Assembly (NCBI GenBank): GCA_019638475.1
Contig: JAHBTR010000001.1
Location: 186,001 to 250,000, forward strand
Direction of reading: 5' to 3'
Source of the DNA: Chitinophagaceae bacterium
GTDB taxonomy: Bacteria > Bacteroidota > Bacteroidia > Chitinophagales > Chitinophagaceae
Length of the DNA stretch: 64,000 nucleotides
The position numbers were made by a program, and so were the translations under genes. The stretch's first letter is position 1; every line of letters begins with the position of its first letter. Under the pieces are notes generated by a model. It saw only the letters and a program-made list of their open reading frames with translations. It did no database searches and was not told where the DNA came from. Below, piece by piece: positions 1 to 8,611 of the stretch.

Positions 1-967
1 AATCACAATGATTATATACAACAGAATAATCTGGAGTGCTTGGGTGCATTCTTTCTAATTTTGCAATGCTTGAATTGAAGAGATTTTTAGCAGCTTCTGA
101 CCATTTTTTTCCCTCTGCCTTCTTCTTCATTTCAGCAACTTCTTTTTCGTTATGGTCGCCACCCAATTCATCTTTAATGCTTTTTAATTGTTGTTGCAAA
201 AAGTATTCACGTTGTTGTTTATCTATTTCTGTTCTTGTTTTACTGGTTACTTTATTTTTCAACTCAGCAAATTGCAATTCACGTTGTAATAGTTGAATAA
301 GTTTTTCAGCCCTTGCTGTAATATCGTTCATTTCAAGCAAAGCCTGTTTTTCAAACAATTCTGTATTTTGATTACTACTTACAAAATTTATTAAGAACGA
401 GGGGTTTTCTATATTTTTTAAAATAATACCTGCTTCTGTTGGCAAGTTTGGCGAAAGCTGAATAATCTGTGTAGCCAAATCTTTTATAGAAGAAATAAGA
501 GCAGCAAAATCTTCCGTTTCAGGAGCTGCATCTTCTGGCAATACTTTAATACTTGCCTTAAAATAAGGGTCTATATGAGTAATGCTTAATAAATCAAATC
601 TTTTTTTACCTTGAATAATAATAGTAGTGCCACCATCTGGCATTTTTATCAATTTCACAATTTTGGCTACTGTACCTACAGCACACAAATCTTTTGTTTC
701 TGGGTCTTCTACATTACTATCTTTTTGTGCTACTACACCTATTAGTTTATCTGCTTTATAAGCATCAGAAACTGCTTTAATACTTTTTTCTCTGCCAACA
801 GTAATAGGCAATACTACACCAGGAAATAAAACAGTATTTCTAAGTGGTAAAATAATTAGTTCTGACGGAATTTTAAGATTCGTTTCTTGTTCACCATCAT
901 TTTCGCCCAAAGGAATGATAGGCATAAATTCTGTTTCTTCGTCACTGGTAAATATGTTCGTATTCAT
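1..967 (-). CDS. lon: ATP-dependent protease Lon, N-terminal part (runs off window)
   Basis: Only the first 322 residues are inside the window; the gene continues beyond position 1. Reading from the ATG at 967, an acidic N-terminal extension of about 35 residues leads into the LON substrate-binding domain (ELIILPLRNTVLFPGVVLPI and TVGREKSIKAV), followed by the helical linker with LLQRELQFAELKNK and the motif REYFLQQQLKSIKDELG, which is highly characteristic of Lon. The AAA+ and Ser-Lys protease domains lie outside. Lon degrades misfolded and regulatory cytoplasmic proteins. It is divergent from rpmB. A TAnnTTTG-type -7 motif lies 18 nt upstream of the start. Identity is secure; completeness cannot be judged. 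Confidence 0.93.
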   Translation of the reverse strand, partial: MNTNIFTSDEETEFMPIIPLGENDGEQETNLKIPSELIILPLRNTVLFPGVVLPITVGREKSIKAVSDAYKADKLIGVVAQKDSNVEDPETKDLCAVGTVAKIVKLIKMPDGGTTIIIQGKKRFDLLSITHIDPYFKASIKVLPEDAAPETEDFAALISSIKDLATQIIQLSPNLPTEAGIILKNIENPSFLINFVSSNQNTELFEKQALLEMNDITARAEKLIQLLQRELQFAELKNKVTSKTRTEIDKQQREYFLQQQLKSIKDELGGDHNEKEVAEMKKKAEGKKWSEAAKNLFNSSIAKLERMHPSTPDYSVVYNHCD

Positions 968-984
968 TATGGTATTATATAATT

Positions 985-992
985 CAAAAATA
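985..992 (-). promoter_or_regulatory. Putative -7 promoter motif of lon
   Basis: On the minus strand this reads TATTTTTG, an exact match to the Bacteroidota sigma-ABfr -7 consensus TAnnTTTG, 18 nt before the lon ATG. No clear -33 TTTG was seen at the usual spacing, so this is inference from one half-site. Confidence 0.4.
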
Positions 993-1160
993 TTGTAAGT
1001 TCAGTTATTGATAAAGAAAACTAAAATTGCAATATTAATGCCATTGATATAAATAGGTACAAAATGTCATTTGATATTATACAAATGCTGTCAATACTGA
1101 TAAAAGTTGCCTACCTATTAGCTACTTGTTTTTCTCCCTATTTATTTCAAAAAACAACTA

Positions 1161-1168
1161 TTTTTGCC
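1161..1168 (+). promoter_or_regulatory. Putative distal -7 motif of the rpmB operon
   Basis: TATTTTTG followed by CC, an exact TAnnTTTG match about 100 nt upstream of rpmB. It resembles the proximal motif at 1241 (both continue GCC), suggesting tandem promoters for the L28-L33 operon. No -33 box was confirmed. Confidence 0.3.
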
Positions 1169-1240
1169 CCTTATTACTAAACTAAAAAGGCATAAAGGAT
1201 TTTTTTTTATATAACTTATGGTTATTTAATAAAAACCTCC

Positions 1241-1248
1241 TACTTTTG
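1241..1248 (+). promoter_or_regulatory. Putative proximal -7 motif of the rpmB operon
   Basis: TACTTTTG matches TAnnTTTG exactly and sits 22 nt before the L28 ATG, the spacing expected for a short leader in Bacteroidota. Confidence 0.45.
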
Positions 1249-1269
1249 CCGTCCTGAAAAAATAGAGTT

Positions 1270-1506
1270 ATGGCTAGAGTATGTCAAATTACAGGAAAAA
1301 AACCACTTACAGGTAATCGTGTTTCTCACTCAAACATTAAAACCAAACGCAGGTTTTTACCTAATTTACAAACAAAACGTTTCTTCTTTACTGAAGAAAA
1401 TCGTTGGATTACATTAAAAGTATCTACTGAAGGTATTCGTACTATTAATAAAAATGGATTAGCTTCTGTAGTAAAAAATTTAAGAGCCCAAGGCGAAAAA
1501 ATATAA
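1270..1506 (+). CDS. rpmB: 50S ribosomal protein L28
   Basis: 78 residues, the normal length for bacterial L28, with the family N-terminus [12 protein letters not shown] followed by [20 protein letters not shown], which are diagnostic. It is a basic large-subunit protein of the ribosome. It is the first gene of a tight operon with rpmG (34 nt downstream), the DUF4295 gene and probably ftsY. Two TAnnTTTG motifs precede it. No zinc-binding CxxC pair is present, so it is the zinc-free form. Start is the only ATG consistent with the family. Confidence 0.97.
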   Translation: MARVCQITGKKPLTGNRVSHSNIKTKRRFLPNLQTKRFFFTEENRWITLKVSTEGIRTINKNGLASVVKNLRAQGEKI

Positions 1507-1540
1507 ACCTTTAGGTTTCAACCTCATAAATTTTATAACA

Positions 1541-1723
1541 ATGGCAAAGAAAGGAAACAGAGTGCAGGTTATTTTGGAATGTACAGAACATAAAACTTCT
1601 GGAAAACCAGGAACAAGCCGTTACATTACTGTAAAAAATAAGAAAAATACCCCTGAAAGATTAGAGTTAAAAAAATTTAACCCTATATTAAAAAAAGTTA
1701 CTTTACACAAAGAAATTAAATAA
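1541..1723 (+). CDS. rpmG: 50S ribosomal protein L33
   Basis: 60 residues starting [18 protein letters not shown] with [21 protein letters not shown] and the terminal [16 protein letters not shown], all typical of L33. The paired CxxC zinc motifs are absent (one cysteine only), so this is a zinc-independent form. Large-subunit ribosomal protein near the E site. It lies between rpmB and the DUF4295 gene with only 2 nt separating its stop from the next ATG, indicating co-transcription. Confidence 0.97.
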   Translation: MAKKGNRVQVILECTEHKTSGKPGTSRYITVKNKKNTPERLELKKFNPILKKVTLHKEIK

Positions 1724-1725
1724 TT

Positions 1726-1899
1726 ATGGCAAAAGTTGCTTCAAAAAACGCTAAGGTAAAAGATGCTCAAGCTTCTGCAGAAGCTAAAAACTGGACTAAA
1801 GTTATTAAAGCTGTTCGTAGTCCTAAAACAGGTGCATACACTTTTAAAGAAACAATTGTACACAAAGACAAAGTGAAAGATTTTTTGGCTGCAAAATAA
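1726..1899 (+). CDS. DUF4295 family small basic protein
   Basis: 57 residues, starting MAKVASKNAKVKDAQ and ending KDKVKDFLAAK. The conserved core NWTKVIKAVRSPKTGAYTF matches the DUF4295 family, which is restricted to Bacteroidota and regularly follows rpmB and rpmG. It begins 2 nt after the L33 stop and is followed by a terminator-like hairpin, so it closes the ribosomal operon. The strongly basic composition and constant linkage suggest a ribosome-associated role; this is inference, as I know of no function that can be read from the sequence itself. Confidence 0.85.
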   Translation: MAKVASKNAKVKDAQASAEAKNWTKVIKAVRSPKTGAYTFKETIVHKDKVKDFLAAK

Positions 1900-1927
1900 A
1901 TCGCCTCTGTATTTGTAAAATATATAA

Positions 1928-1961
1928 GAAAGGCTTTCTGTACATTACAGAAGGCTTTTTT
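1928..1961 (+). terminator. Rho-independent terminator after the DUF4295 gene
   Basis: Stem AAAGGCTTTCTGTA pairs with TACAGAAGGCTTT around a 3-nt loop, with two G-T pairs, and runs into a T tract. It separates the ribosomal genes from ftsY, although read-through is possible. Confidence 0.7.
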
Positions 1962-2033
1962 AGTTTCAGTTAATAAATAGCAGATTCTCTTTAATAGCAA
2001 ATTGTATAACTTTCCGTTTTTAAATTATTAAAC

Positions 2034-3002
2034 ATGGGCTTTTTTGATAAACTATTTGGTAAAAAAGAAAAAGAAACCTTAAACGAAGGATTACAAAAAA
2101 CCAAAGAAGGCTTTTTTGCAAAAATTACCAAAGCTATTGCAGGTAAAAGTACTGTAGATGCAGAAGTATTAGACAACCTTGAAGAAGCATTAATAAGTGC
2201 CGATGTAGGCGTTGATACTACTTTGCAAATAATTGAAGCAATAGAAAAAAGAGTAAAACAAGAAAAGTATGTAAACACATCTGAACTAAATAATTTATTA
2301 CAAAACGAAATTCAACATATACTAACAGATGCTAATGATACTGCTTACAAAAATTTTGACATCCCCAATAATATAAAGCCTTATGTAATTTTAGTAGTAG
2401 GTGTAAATGGTGTAGGTAAAACAACTACTATTGGTAAGTTAGCACATAATTATAAAAAAGCAGGTTATGAAGTTTTGTTAGGTGCTGCAGATACTTTTAG
2501 AGCTGCTGCTGTTGACCAATTAACTATTTGGAGTGAACGTGTTGGTGTACCTATTGTAAAACAAGCTATGGGAAGCGACCCAAGTGCTGTAGCTTTTGAT
2601 ACTGTACAAAGTGCTGTAGCAAAAGGAAGTGAAGTAGTTATTATAGATACAGCAGGAAGGCTACACAACAAAACTCATTTAATGGAAGAATTGAGTAAAA
2701 TAAAACGTGTTATTAAAAAAATAATTCCAGATGCACCCCATGAAGTAATGTTAGTATTAGATGGCTCTACTGGTCAAAATGCTTTAGAACAAGCAAAACA
2801 ATTTACAGCAGCTACCGATGTAAATGCTTTAACCATTACTAAATTAGATGGTACTGCAAAAGGTGGTGTAGTATTGGCTATTGCTAATCAATTTAAAATT
2901 CCTGTAAAATTTATTGGTGTAGGTGAGCAAATAAATGATTTATTAGTTTTTGATAAAAAAGAATTTGTAGATAGTCTTTTTACATTAGAAAATGTACAAT
3001 AA
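2034..3002 (+). CDS. ftsY: Signal recognition particle receptor FtsY
   Basis: 322 residues. An N-terminal helical bundle (about 1-110) is followed by the SRP-type GTPase domain: G1 GVNGVGKT at 123-130, DTFRAAAVDQL, DTAGRLHN and TKLDGTAKGG near the C-terminus. The long acidic A domain of E. coli FtsY is missing; only a short basic segment (KKEKETLNEGLQKTK) remains, as in many bacteria. FtsY docks SRP-ribosome complexes at the membrane for YidC/Sec delivery. rimO follows after 36 nt. The MGFFDKLFG start is typical for the family. Confidence 0.97.
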   Translation: MGFFDKLFGKKEKETLNEGLQKTKEGFFAKITKAIAGKSTVDAEVLDNLEEALISADVGVDTTLQIIEAIEKRVKQEKYVNTSELNNLLQNEIQHILTDANDTAYKNFDIPNNIKPYVILVVGVNGVGKTTTIGKLAHNYKKAGYEVLLGAADTFRAAAVDQLTIWSERVGVPIVKQAMGSDPSAVAFDTVQSAVAKGSEVVIIDTAGRLHNKTHLMEELSKIKRVIKKIIPDAPHEVMLVLDGSTGQNALEQAKQFTAATDVNALTITKLDGTAKGGVVLAIANQFKIPVKFIGVGEQINDLLVFDKKEFVDSLFTLENVQ

Positions 3003-3038
3003 ATTTTTCTTTGATAAAATTTTGTAGTAGTATTAGAT

Positions 3039-4349
3039 ATGAAAGCAAGAAGTTTAAAACAAGATAAAGTAAATATTATAACATTGGGTTGTAGTAAAAA
3101 TATGGTGGATAGTGAAGTATTGAGTGGGCAACTAAAAGCCAATGAAATAGATGTAGTACATGAAAATAAAAAACTTGACCATAATATTGTTGTTATAAAT
3201 ACTTGTGGTTTTATAGACAAAGCAAAAGAAGAAAGCATTAATACCATTTTTAACCAACTTGAATTAAAACGTAGAGGAAAATTAGATAAAGTATATGTAA
3301 CAGGCTGCCTTAGTGAAAGATACAGAGAAGAATTAGCCAAAGAAATAGCAGAAGTAGATGCATGGTTTGGCACAATGGAACTAGCATTGATACTAAAACA
3401 ATTTGATGCCGATTATAAAAAAGAACTTCTTGGAGAAAGATTATTAAGTACACCAAAACATTATGCCTACATGAAAATAAGTGAAGGCTGTAATCGTACT
3501 TGTAGTTTTTGTGCCATTCCTTTAATGCGTGGTCAGCATATAAGCAAACCAATAGAACAATTGGTAGCAGAGGCTGAAAGCCTTGTACAGAAAGGCGTTA
3601 AAGAAATTATGCTCATAGCTCAAGAGCTTACATATTATGGTTTAGACATTTATAAAAAAAGAGAATTACCAAAATTATTACATGCTTTAGCAGATGTAAA
3701 AGGATTAGAATGGATAAGAATGCACTATGCTTATCCATCAAAATTTCCTGTAGAAATTATTGATGTGATGAAAGAGAGAGAGAATATTTGCAACTATTTA
3801 GATATGCCTTTACAACATGCAAGCGATAATGTGCTGAAAGCAATGCGTAGAAATATTACCAAAAATGAAATGAGTGAATTAATACATAGTATAAAAAATA
3901 AAATTCCCAATATTTGTTTGCGTACAACATTGATTGCAGGTTATCCAAACGAAACAGAAAAAGATGTTGAAGAGTTGAAAGAATTTTTAAAAGAACATCG
4001 TTTTGACAGAGTAGGCATTTTTACTTATAGCCATGAAGAAAATACAGGTGCATACAAAGAAGAAGACAATATACCACAAGAAGAAAAAGAAGCAAGAGCA
4101 CAAGAAATAATGGAAGTGCAACAAGAAATTAGTTACGAAAAAAATCAAGAGAAAATTGGTAAAACATTTAAAGTTTTAATTGATAAAAAAGAAGCAGGAA
4201 GATATATAGGTAGAACAGAATTTGATAGTGTGGAAGTGGACAATGAAGTAGTTATTCATTCCAACAAGAAACTACCCATTGGCGATTTTGTGCAAGTAAA
4301 AATTACCAAAGCATACGATTATGATATTGAAGGGGAAGTGATAGAATAA
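3039..4349 (+). CDS. rimO: Ribosomal protein S12 methylthiotransferase RimO
   Basis: 436 residues, normal for RimO. An N-terminal MTTase domain carries three cluster cysteines (LGCSKNMVDSE at C18, NTCGFID at C56, VTGCLSERY near C90), then a radical SAM motif CNRTCSFC near 153-160, and a C-terminal TRAM domain. The enzyme adds a methylthio group to an aspartate of S12. RimO rather than MiaB is indicated by LGCSKNMVDSE, MPLQHASDNVLKAMRR and the GRTEFDSVEVDNEV region of the TRAM domain. It follows ftsY and probably shares its transcript. Confidence 0.95.
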   Translation: MKARSLKQDKVNIITLGCSKNMVDSEVLSGQLKANEIDVVHENKKLDHNIVVINTCGFIDKAKEESINTIFNQLELKRRGKLDKVYVTGCLSERYREELAKEIAEVDAWFGTMELALILKQFDADYKKELLGERLLSTPKHYAYMKISEGCNRTCSFCAIPLMRGQHISKPIEQLVAEAESLVQKGVKEIMLIAQELTYYGLDIYKKRELPKLLHALADVKGLEWIRMHYAYPSKFPVEIIDVMKERENICNYLDMPLQHASDNVLKAMRRNITKNEMSELIHSIKNKIPNICLRTTLIAGYPNETEKDVEELKEFLKEHRFDRVGIFTYSHEENTGAYKEEDNIPQEEKEARAQEIMEVQQEISYEKNQEKIGKTFKVLIDKKEAGRYIGRTEFDSVEVDNEVVIHSNKKLPIGDFVQVKITKAYDYDIEGEVIE

Positions 4350-4372
4350 ATTAAAATCTAAAAACTAAAAAT

Positions 4373-4894
4373 TCATAATTCATAATTTCTCATAAACTTC
4401 GTTTCTACTTTCAGTTCTTCTACAACATTAAAAATAATTGGGCATCGATCATAGTGCATAAAAACAGTAAATAATCTTTGTTGAAAATGAGGTAAGTGCA
4501 TAGCAGGAAATTCCTTGCAACCTTCAAACCTATATTCATACACAGTACATTTATTTTCCTCTAAAAAATGACAAGGAATTGTATTAATAAGCATCATACC
4601 TGAGCTTCCTTTTTCCAAATACTGTTTATCAAACTTTTCTCTTGATAATTCTAAATGATTAGACAAGGCATCAGCTTCTTTTTCAGTAACATTAATCATC
4701 AAACTTTTACAACAATTACCACAAATTGTACAATCTATTTTAGGAGCAATTTGTTCATTAAGTGTATGAACAATGGCATCTAATGTTTCAGTATTTAATT
4801 GCTTTAAAAATTGAATAAAGGCAATATTTTCTTCTGCATGCTTTTCAGCAAAAGCAACTATTTCACTAAGATTTACTTGTAATTGATTATTCAT
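4373..4894 (-). CDS. YkgJ-like cysteine-cluster (putative metal-binding) protein
   Basis: 173 residues. The signature CTICGNCCK has cysteines at 55, 58, 61 and 62, followed by further cysteines in CHFLEENKCTVYEYRFEGCKEFP and DRCPI, the pattern of the YkgJ / YkgJ-like Fe-S or zinc cluster family. The N-terminal 50 residues are helical. The biochemical role of the family is unknown. It is transcribed toward rimO with no clear terminator between, and has its own -7 motif eight nt upstream of the ATG. Confidence 0.8.
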   Translation of the reverse strand: MNNQLQVNLSEIVAFAEKHAEENIAFIQFLKQLNTETLDAIVHTLNEQIAPKIDCTICGNCCKSLMINVTEKEADALSNHLELSREKFDKQYLEKGSSGMMLINTIPCHFLEENKCTVYEYRFEGCKEFPAMHLPHFQQRLFTVFMHYDRCPIIFNVVEELKVETKFMRNYEL

Positions 4895-4901
4895 TAGCCA
4901 A

Positions 4902-4909
4902 CAAACCTA
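4902..4909 (-). promoter_or_regulatory. Putative -7 motif of the YkgJ-like gene
   Basis: Minus-strand reading TAGGTTTG fits TAnnTTTG and lies 8 nt before the ATG, implying an almost leaderless transcript. Confidence 0.35.
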
Positions 4910-4994
4910 TGTTTTTTAAAATAGATATTGCTTTTTATCCACAATTACACTGTGTCTGTTTATAATCTATATGCTATTTACTTACATAGATAAT

Positions 4995-5002
4995 TAGATT
5001 TG
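4995..5002 (+). promoter_or_regulatory. Putative -7 motif of parE
   Basis: TAGATTTG fits TAnnTTTG and lies about 107 nt upstream of the preferred parE ATG at 5109; a -33 box was not found. Confidence 0.3.
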
Positions 5003-5108
5003 TCCTTTGAATAAAAGCCAACAAAGCAAGGCTAACGTATTATTAAAAAATTAAACAACCGACTACTGTCTGTTGACTGTTGACAGTGGTCTATGGACTA
5101 TCAAAAAT

Positions 5109-6995
5109 ATGGCAGACATTAAAAAAATATCAGACTATACAGAAGAAGACATTAAAAGTTTAGATTGGAAAGAACACATACGTTTAAGACCAGGAATGTA
5201 TATTGGAAAATTAGGAGATGGCTCATCTGCTGATGATGGAATTTATGTGCTATTAAAAGAGGTTTTAGATAATTGTATAGATGAATATACTATGGGTCAT
5301 GGCAGACACATTGATATAACTATAGAAAATAAAACAGTCATTATAAGAGATTATGGACGTGGTATTCCTTTAGGAAAAGTGGTAGATGTAGTAAGTAAAA
5401 TAAATACAGGTGCTAAGTACGATAGTAAAGCCTTTCAAAAAAGTGTGGGTTTAAATGGAGTTGGTACAAAAGCTGTCAATGCTTTGAGCAATTATTTTAA
5501 AGTAGAAAGTTTTAGAGATGGTAAAACCAAAGTAGCAGAATTTGAACGTGGTGTTTTACTAAAAGAGCATAAAGAAACTGCTTCTAAAGAAGAAAATGGA
5601 ACAATGGTTTCTTTTATGCCAGATAATACTATTTTTCACAACTACAAATTTTTGCATGAGTATATAGATAATCAGCTATGGAATTATTGTTATTTGAATG
5701 CAGGTTTAACCATCAATTTCAATAATAAAAAATACATCAGTAAAAATGGTTTGTTAGATTTATTGACAAGAAAAACCAATGCAGATGAATTACGTTATCC
5801 TATTATTCATTTAAAAGGAGAAGATATTGAAGTAGCCATCAGTCATAATAATGATTATGGAGAAGATATTTTTTCTTTTGTAAATGGTCAATATACTACA
5901 CAAGGAGGTACACATCATCAAGCATTTAGAGAGGCTTATGTAAAAGTTATCAGAGAATTTTTTAAGAAAGATTATGACACTTCAGATATTCGTCAAAGTA
6001 TTGTAGCTGCTGTAAGTGTAAGGGTGCAAGAGCCTGTATTTGAAAGCCAAACAAAAACCAAGTTAGGTTCATCTGTGGTGTATGAAGGCGGTCCAAGCAT
6101 GAAAAAATTTATAGAAGATTTTTTAGCTAAAGAATTAGACAATTTTTTACACAGAAATCCTGCTGTTGCAGATGCTTTAAAGAAAAGAATAGAGCAAAGT
6201 GAAAAAGAAAGAAAAGAATTAAGTGGTATTAGAAAGTTAGCCAATGAAAGAGCTAAGAAAGCAAACCTGCACAATAAAAAATTAAGAGATTGTCGTATTC
6301 ACTTAAACGATGAACCACCTAATAAAAACAAAGAAGAATTTATAGAACTACAAAACAAAAGCACCATCTTTATAACAGAAGGAGATAGTGCCAGTGGAAG
6401 TATTACAAAAGCCAGAAATGTAGATACACAAGCTGTTTTCAGCCTTAGAGGTAAACCTCTAAATAGTTTTGGATTAAGCAAAAAAGTGGTGTATGAAAAC
6501 GAAGAATTTAATTTATTGCAACATGCTTTAAACATTGAAGATGGTTTAGAAAGTTTGCGTTTTAAAAATATTGTCATAGCTACAGATGCAGATGTTGATG
6601 GTATGCACATTCGTTTGTTATTAATGACTTTCTTTTTACAATTTTTCCCAGACTTAGTAAAACAAAATCATTTATACATTTTAGAAACACCACTATTCAG
6701 GGTAAGAAATAAACAAGAGACTATTTATTGTTATGATGAAACAGAAAAGCAACAAGCCATAGAAAAATTAACAGGCAAACCCGAAATTACAAGGTTTAAA
6801 GGTTTAGGAGAAATAAGCCCTGAAGAGTTTGAAAGATTTATTAATGAAGATATGCGTTTGCAACCTGTGTTGTTAGAACAAGGAGACCATATACAACAAC
6901 TGTTAGAATACTACATGGGCAAAAACACACAACAACGACAAGAGTTTATTATAGATAATTTAAGAGTAGAAATGGATTTGGTAGAAACTAATTAA
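5109..6995 (+). CDS. parE: DNA topoisomerase IV subunit B
   Basis: 628 residues from the ATG at 5109; an in-frame ATG at 5073 would add 12 residues encoded by low-complexity sequence ([11 protein letters not shown]) and is unlikely. GHKL ATPase motifs are [20 protein letters not shown] and [14 protein letters not shown]; the TOPRIM domain shows [10 protein letters not shown] and [17 protein letters not shown]. Absence of the long GyrB insert and the LRPGMYIG start fit ParE of Bacteroidota. It decatenates daughter chromosomes with ParC, encoded at 28685-31210 on the other strand. GyrB is the alternative, less likely. Confidence 0.88.
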   Translation: MADIKKISDYTEEDIKSLDWKEHIRLRPGMYIGKLGDGSSADDGIYVLLKEVLDNCIDEYTMGHGRHIDITIENKTVIIRDYGRGIPLGKVVDVVSKINTGAKYDSKAFQKSVGLNGVGTKAVNALSNYFKVESFRDGKTKVAEFERGVLLKEHKETASKEENGTMVSFMPDNTIFHNYKFLHEYIDNQLWNYCYLNAGLTINFNNKKYISKNGLLDLLTRKTNADELRYPIIHLKGEDIEVAISHNNDYGEDIFSFVNGQYTTQGGTHHQAFREAYVKVIREFFKKDYDTSDIRQSIVAAVSVRVQEPVFESQTKTKLGSSVVYEGGPSMKKFIEDFLAKELDNFLHRNPAVADALKKRIEQSEKERKELSGIRKLANERAKKANLHNKKLRDCRIHLNDEPPNKNKEEFIELQNKSTIFITEGDSASGSITKARNVDTQAVFSLRGKPLNSFGLSKKVVYENEEFNLLQHALNIEDGLESLRFKNIVIATDADVDGMHIRLLLMTFFLQFFPDLVKQNHLYILETPLFRVRNKQETIYCYDETEKQQAIEKLTGKPEITRFKGLGEISPEEFERFINEDMRLQPVLLEQGDHIQQLLEYYMGKNTQQRQEFIIDNLRVEMDLVETN

Positions 6996-7002
6996 GACAG
7001 CA

Positions 7003-7050
7003 TTTGTCATGTTGAGCTTGTCTTTGTCATGTTGAGCTTGTCGAAACATA
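7003..7050. repeat. Tandem copies of the TTGAGCTTGTC intergenic repeat (locus A)
   Basis: Two perfect head-to-tail copies of TTTGTCATGTTGAGCTTGTC occupy 7003-7022 and 7023-7042, the second continuing GAAACATA. The same core recurs, in both orientations, at 27784-27915 and 55026-55107. It lies between parE and a methyltransferase gene and has no coding potential that I can see. Confidence 0.85.
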
Positions 7051-7112
7051 GACAAACATTTAACAGAATGAAATTATAGTAGCTAATTATACTAAAGAAA
7101 TAATAATAATCA

Positions 7113-7895
7113 ATGTTTGAATTTCATAAAGATAGAAAAAGATATTTTGATATTCAGGTAGCCAATGCTGAACAATATGTTATTCCTTTTATTGAAGAAA
7201 AATTTTCTATTAAAGAAGGAATGAGGGTGTTAGAAATTGGTTGTGGCGAGGGTGGTGTGTTGAAAGCCTTTGTACAAAAGGGTTGTATAGGTATGGGTGT
7301 TGAATTTGATGCTTCAAGAATAGAGAATGCAAAAAAATTTATGCCAGAAGAAATTGTCTCTGGAAAAATTAGTTTTATATCAAAAGACATTTATAAAGTA
7401 GATGCTCAAAAAGAATTGAATGGTTTATTTGACATCATTATTTTAAAAGATGTTATTGAACATATACATGACCAATCAACATTAATCAGTTGGATGAAAA
7501 ATTTTTTGACAACAAATGGTATTATATTTTTTGGATTTCCTCCATGGTATATGCCTTTTGGTGGTCATCAACAAATGTGTAATAGCAAAATAATGCAAAT
7601 GCCTTACATACATCTTTTACCCAAAAAATTATATCATTGGCTATTGGTTAAAAACAAAGAAGCTGTTGATGATTTAATGGAAATAAGAGATACAAGAATT
7701 ACGATAGAACAATTTGAAAAAATTTGCAACCAACAAGGTTATACATTATTACACAAAAAACATTATTTGCTAAATCCTATTTACAAATGGAAATTTGGTG
7801 TAAAACCTATTAAACAATTAGGTATTATTAGTGCTATACCTTTTGTAAGAAACTTTTTTACCACTTGTGTTTATTATATTATAACACCAAAATAA
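7113..7895 (+). CDS. Class I SAM-dependent methyltransferase
   Basis: 260 residues. SAM-binding motif I VLEIGCGEGGVLKAF lies near residues 39-53 and the acidic-loop region ILKDVIEHIHD near 112-122, a Methyltransf_11/25-type core. The C-terminal half contains aromatic segments (FGFPPWYMPFGGHQQM, YIHLLPKKLYHWLL) typical of methyltransferases acting on glycan or lipid-linked substrates, but the substrate cannot be read from the sequence. It stands alone between parE and the toxin-antitoxin pair. Confidence 0.8.
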   Translation: MFEFHKDRKRYFDIQVANAEQYVIPFIEEKFSIKEGMRVLEIGCGEGGVLKAFVQKGCIGMGVEFDASRIENAKKFMPEEIVSGKISFISKDIYKVDAQKELNGLFDIIILKDVIEHIHDQSTLISWMKNFLTTNGIIFFGFPPWYMPFGGHQQMCNSKIMQMPYIHLLPKKLYHWLLVKNKEAVDDLMEIRDTRITIEQFEKICNQQGYTLLHKKHYLLNPIYKWKFGVKPIKQLGIISAIPFVRNFFTTCVYYIITPK

Positions 7896-7898
7896 TTG

Positions 7899-7906
7899 TA
7901 AATTTG
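7899..7906 (+). promoter_or_regulatory. Putative -7 motif of the toxin-antitoxin operon
   Basis: TAAATTTG fits TAnnTTTG and ends 16 nt before the antitoxin ATG, which would give the pair its own promoter. Confidence 0.4.
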
Positions 7907-7922
7907 AAAAAAATAATTCTTT

Positions 7923-8153
7923 ATGGAAATTTTAGAAATAACTCAAAAAGTTATTGACGGTAAAGTTATAATTGATTTACCTAAGTCATATAATAATCAG
8001 AATGTAAAAGTTACTGTTAGTACAAATATTGATGATGAAGAAAATTGGGCAAACTTACCTGCACATAAAAGAGTAGAAATTTTAAAAGATTTTGTAGGAA
8101 AAGATAAATTTCCGAATATAAAAGTTGGAAAATATGATGTTTACTACCAATGA
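7923..8153 (+). CDS. Putative antitoxin of a VapBC-like pair
   Basis: 76 residues. The N-terminus (MEILEITQKVIDGKVIIDLP) resembles the swapped-hairpin/AbrB-like or DUF2281-like antitoxins in which a short beta-strand pair encodes DNA binding, and the C-terminus (NLPAHKRVEILKDFVGK) looks like a toxin-binding helix. Its stop overlaps the start of the downstream PIN-domain gene by 17 to 20 nt, the usual translational coupling of type II systems. Assignment rests on size, order and the partner; the family itself is only weakly recognisable. Confidence 0.6.
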   Translation: MEILEITQKVIDGKVIIDLPKSYNNQNVKVTVSTNIDDEENWANLPAHKRVEILKDFVGKDKFPNIKVGKYDVYYQ

Positions 8154-8583
8154 TTTTTTTATTGGTTCTTCTGTGTTGATTGAATTTAACAAGGGGAATA
8201 AACTAAGGCTTTTTTCTGAGCTATTAGCAAATGATGCTTTCAGGTGCTTTGTAAATGAAACAGTGTTAAGTGAATTCCTTTTTCATTTTTTAGCATCTAA
8301 CGGAAATAAATCTCCTCAAACGCTACATGAGGCAAAACAGATTAGCAATATTTTTGCTGTTTCTAATCAATATAAGCTAATTAAGACTTGTCATTTTATA
8401 GAAAATGATAACCGATTATTTTCTATTGTACCAGATTTAATGGCTAAATATAACTTACTTCCAAATGATGCAATTATTTTAGCTACTTGCAAACTGCATG
8501 GTATTTCTAATTTAGTTAGTCATGATGCCGATTTTAAAGAACCATGCAAAGCTGAGGGAATTGAATTGTTGAGAGAAGAATAA
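8134..8583 (+). CDS. PIN-domain toxin, VapC-like, with altered active site
   Basis: 149 residues from the ATG at 8134 (a second ATG follows at once; a TTG at 8125 is less likely). PIN-domain layout: FFIGSSVLIEF (residues 8-18), conserved E47 in VNETVLSEF, D112 in LLPNDAIILATC, and D131/D133 in LVSHDADF. PIN ribonucleases need a first aspartate in the leading strand (usually FIDSSVLIE); here that position is glycine 11, codon GGT, one transition from GAT. Three of four acidic sites remain. It may be an inactivated toxin or use D7 instead. Overlaps the antitoxin gene. Confidence 0.72.
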   Translation: MMFTTNDFFIGSSVLIEFNKGNKLRLFSELLANDAFRCFVNETVLSEFLFHFLASNGNKSPQTLHEAKQISNIFAVSNQYKLIKTCHFIENDNRLFSIVPDLMAKYNLLPNDAIILATCKLHGISNLVSHDADFKEPCKAEGIELLREE

Positions 8584-8611
8584 CCTATCACTAAAAATTT
8601 ATTAGTTATAA

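Larger units (their letters stand above)
968..1269. other. Divergent intergenic region lon / rpmB
   Basis: About 300 bp without a gene. It holds the lon -7 motif (985-992) and two plus-strand -7 motifs for the ribosomal operon (1161-1168 and 1241-1248). Otherwise it is AT-rich sequence with no hairpin, repeat or small gene that I could recognise. Confidence 0.6.

Noticed and set aside
36..296. 86-residue plus-strand reading frame inside the lon region
   Set aside because: It is antisense to the well-supported Lon reading frame on the minus strand and has a leucine/serine-rich composition typical of shadow frames.
5073..5108. Upstream ATG giving a 12-residue longer ParE
   Set aside because: The extra codons come from a CTGTTGACTGTTGACA-type simple repeat and precede the conserved ParE start; no family support.
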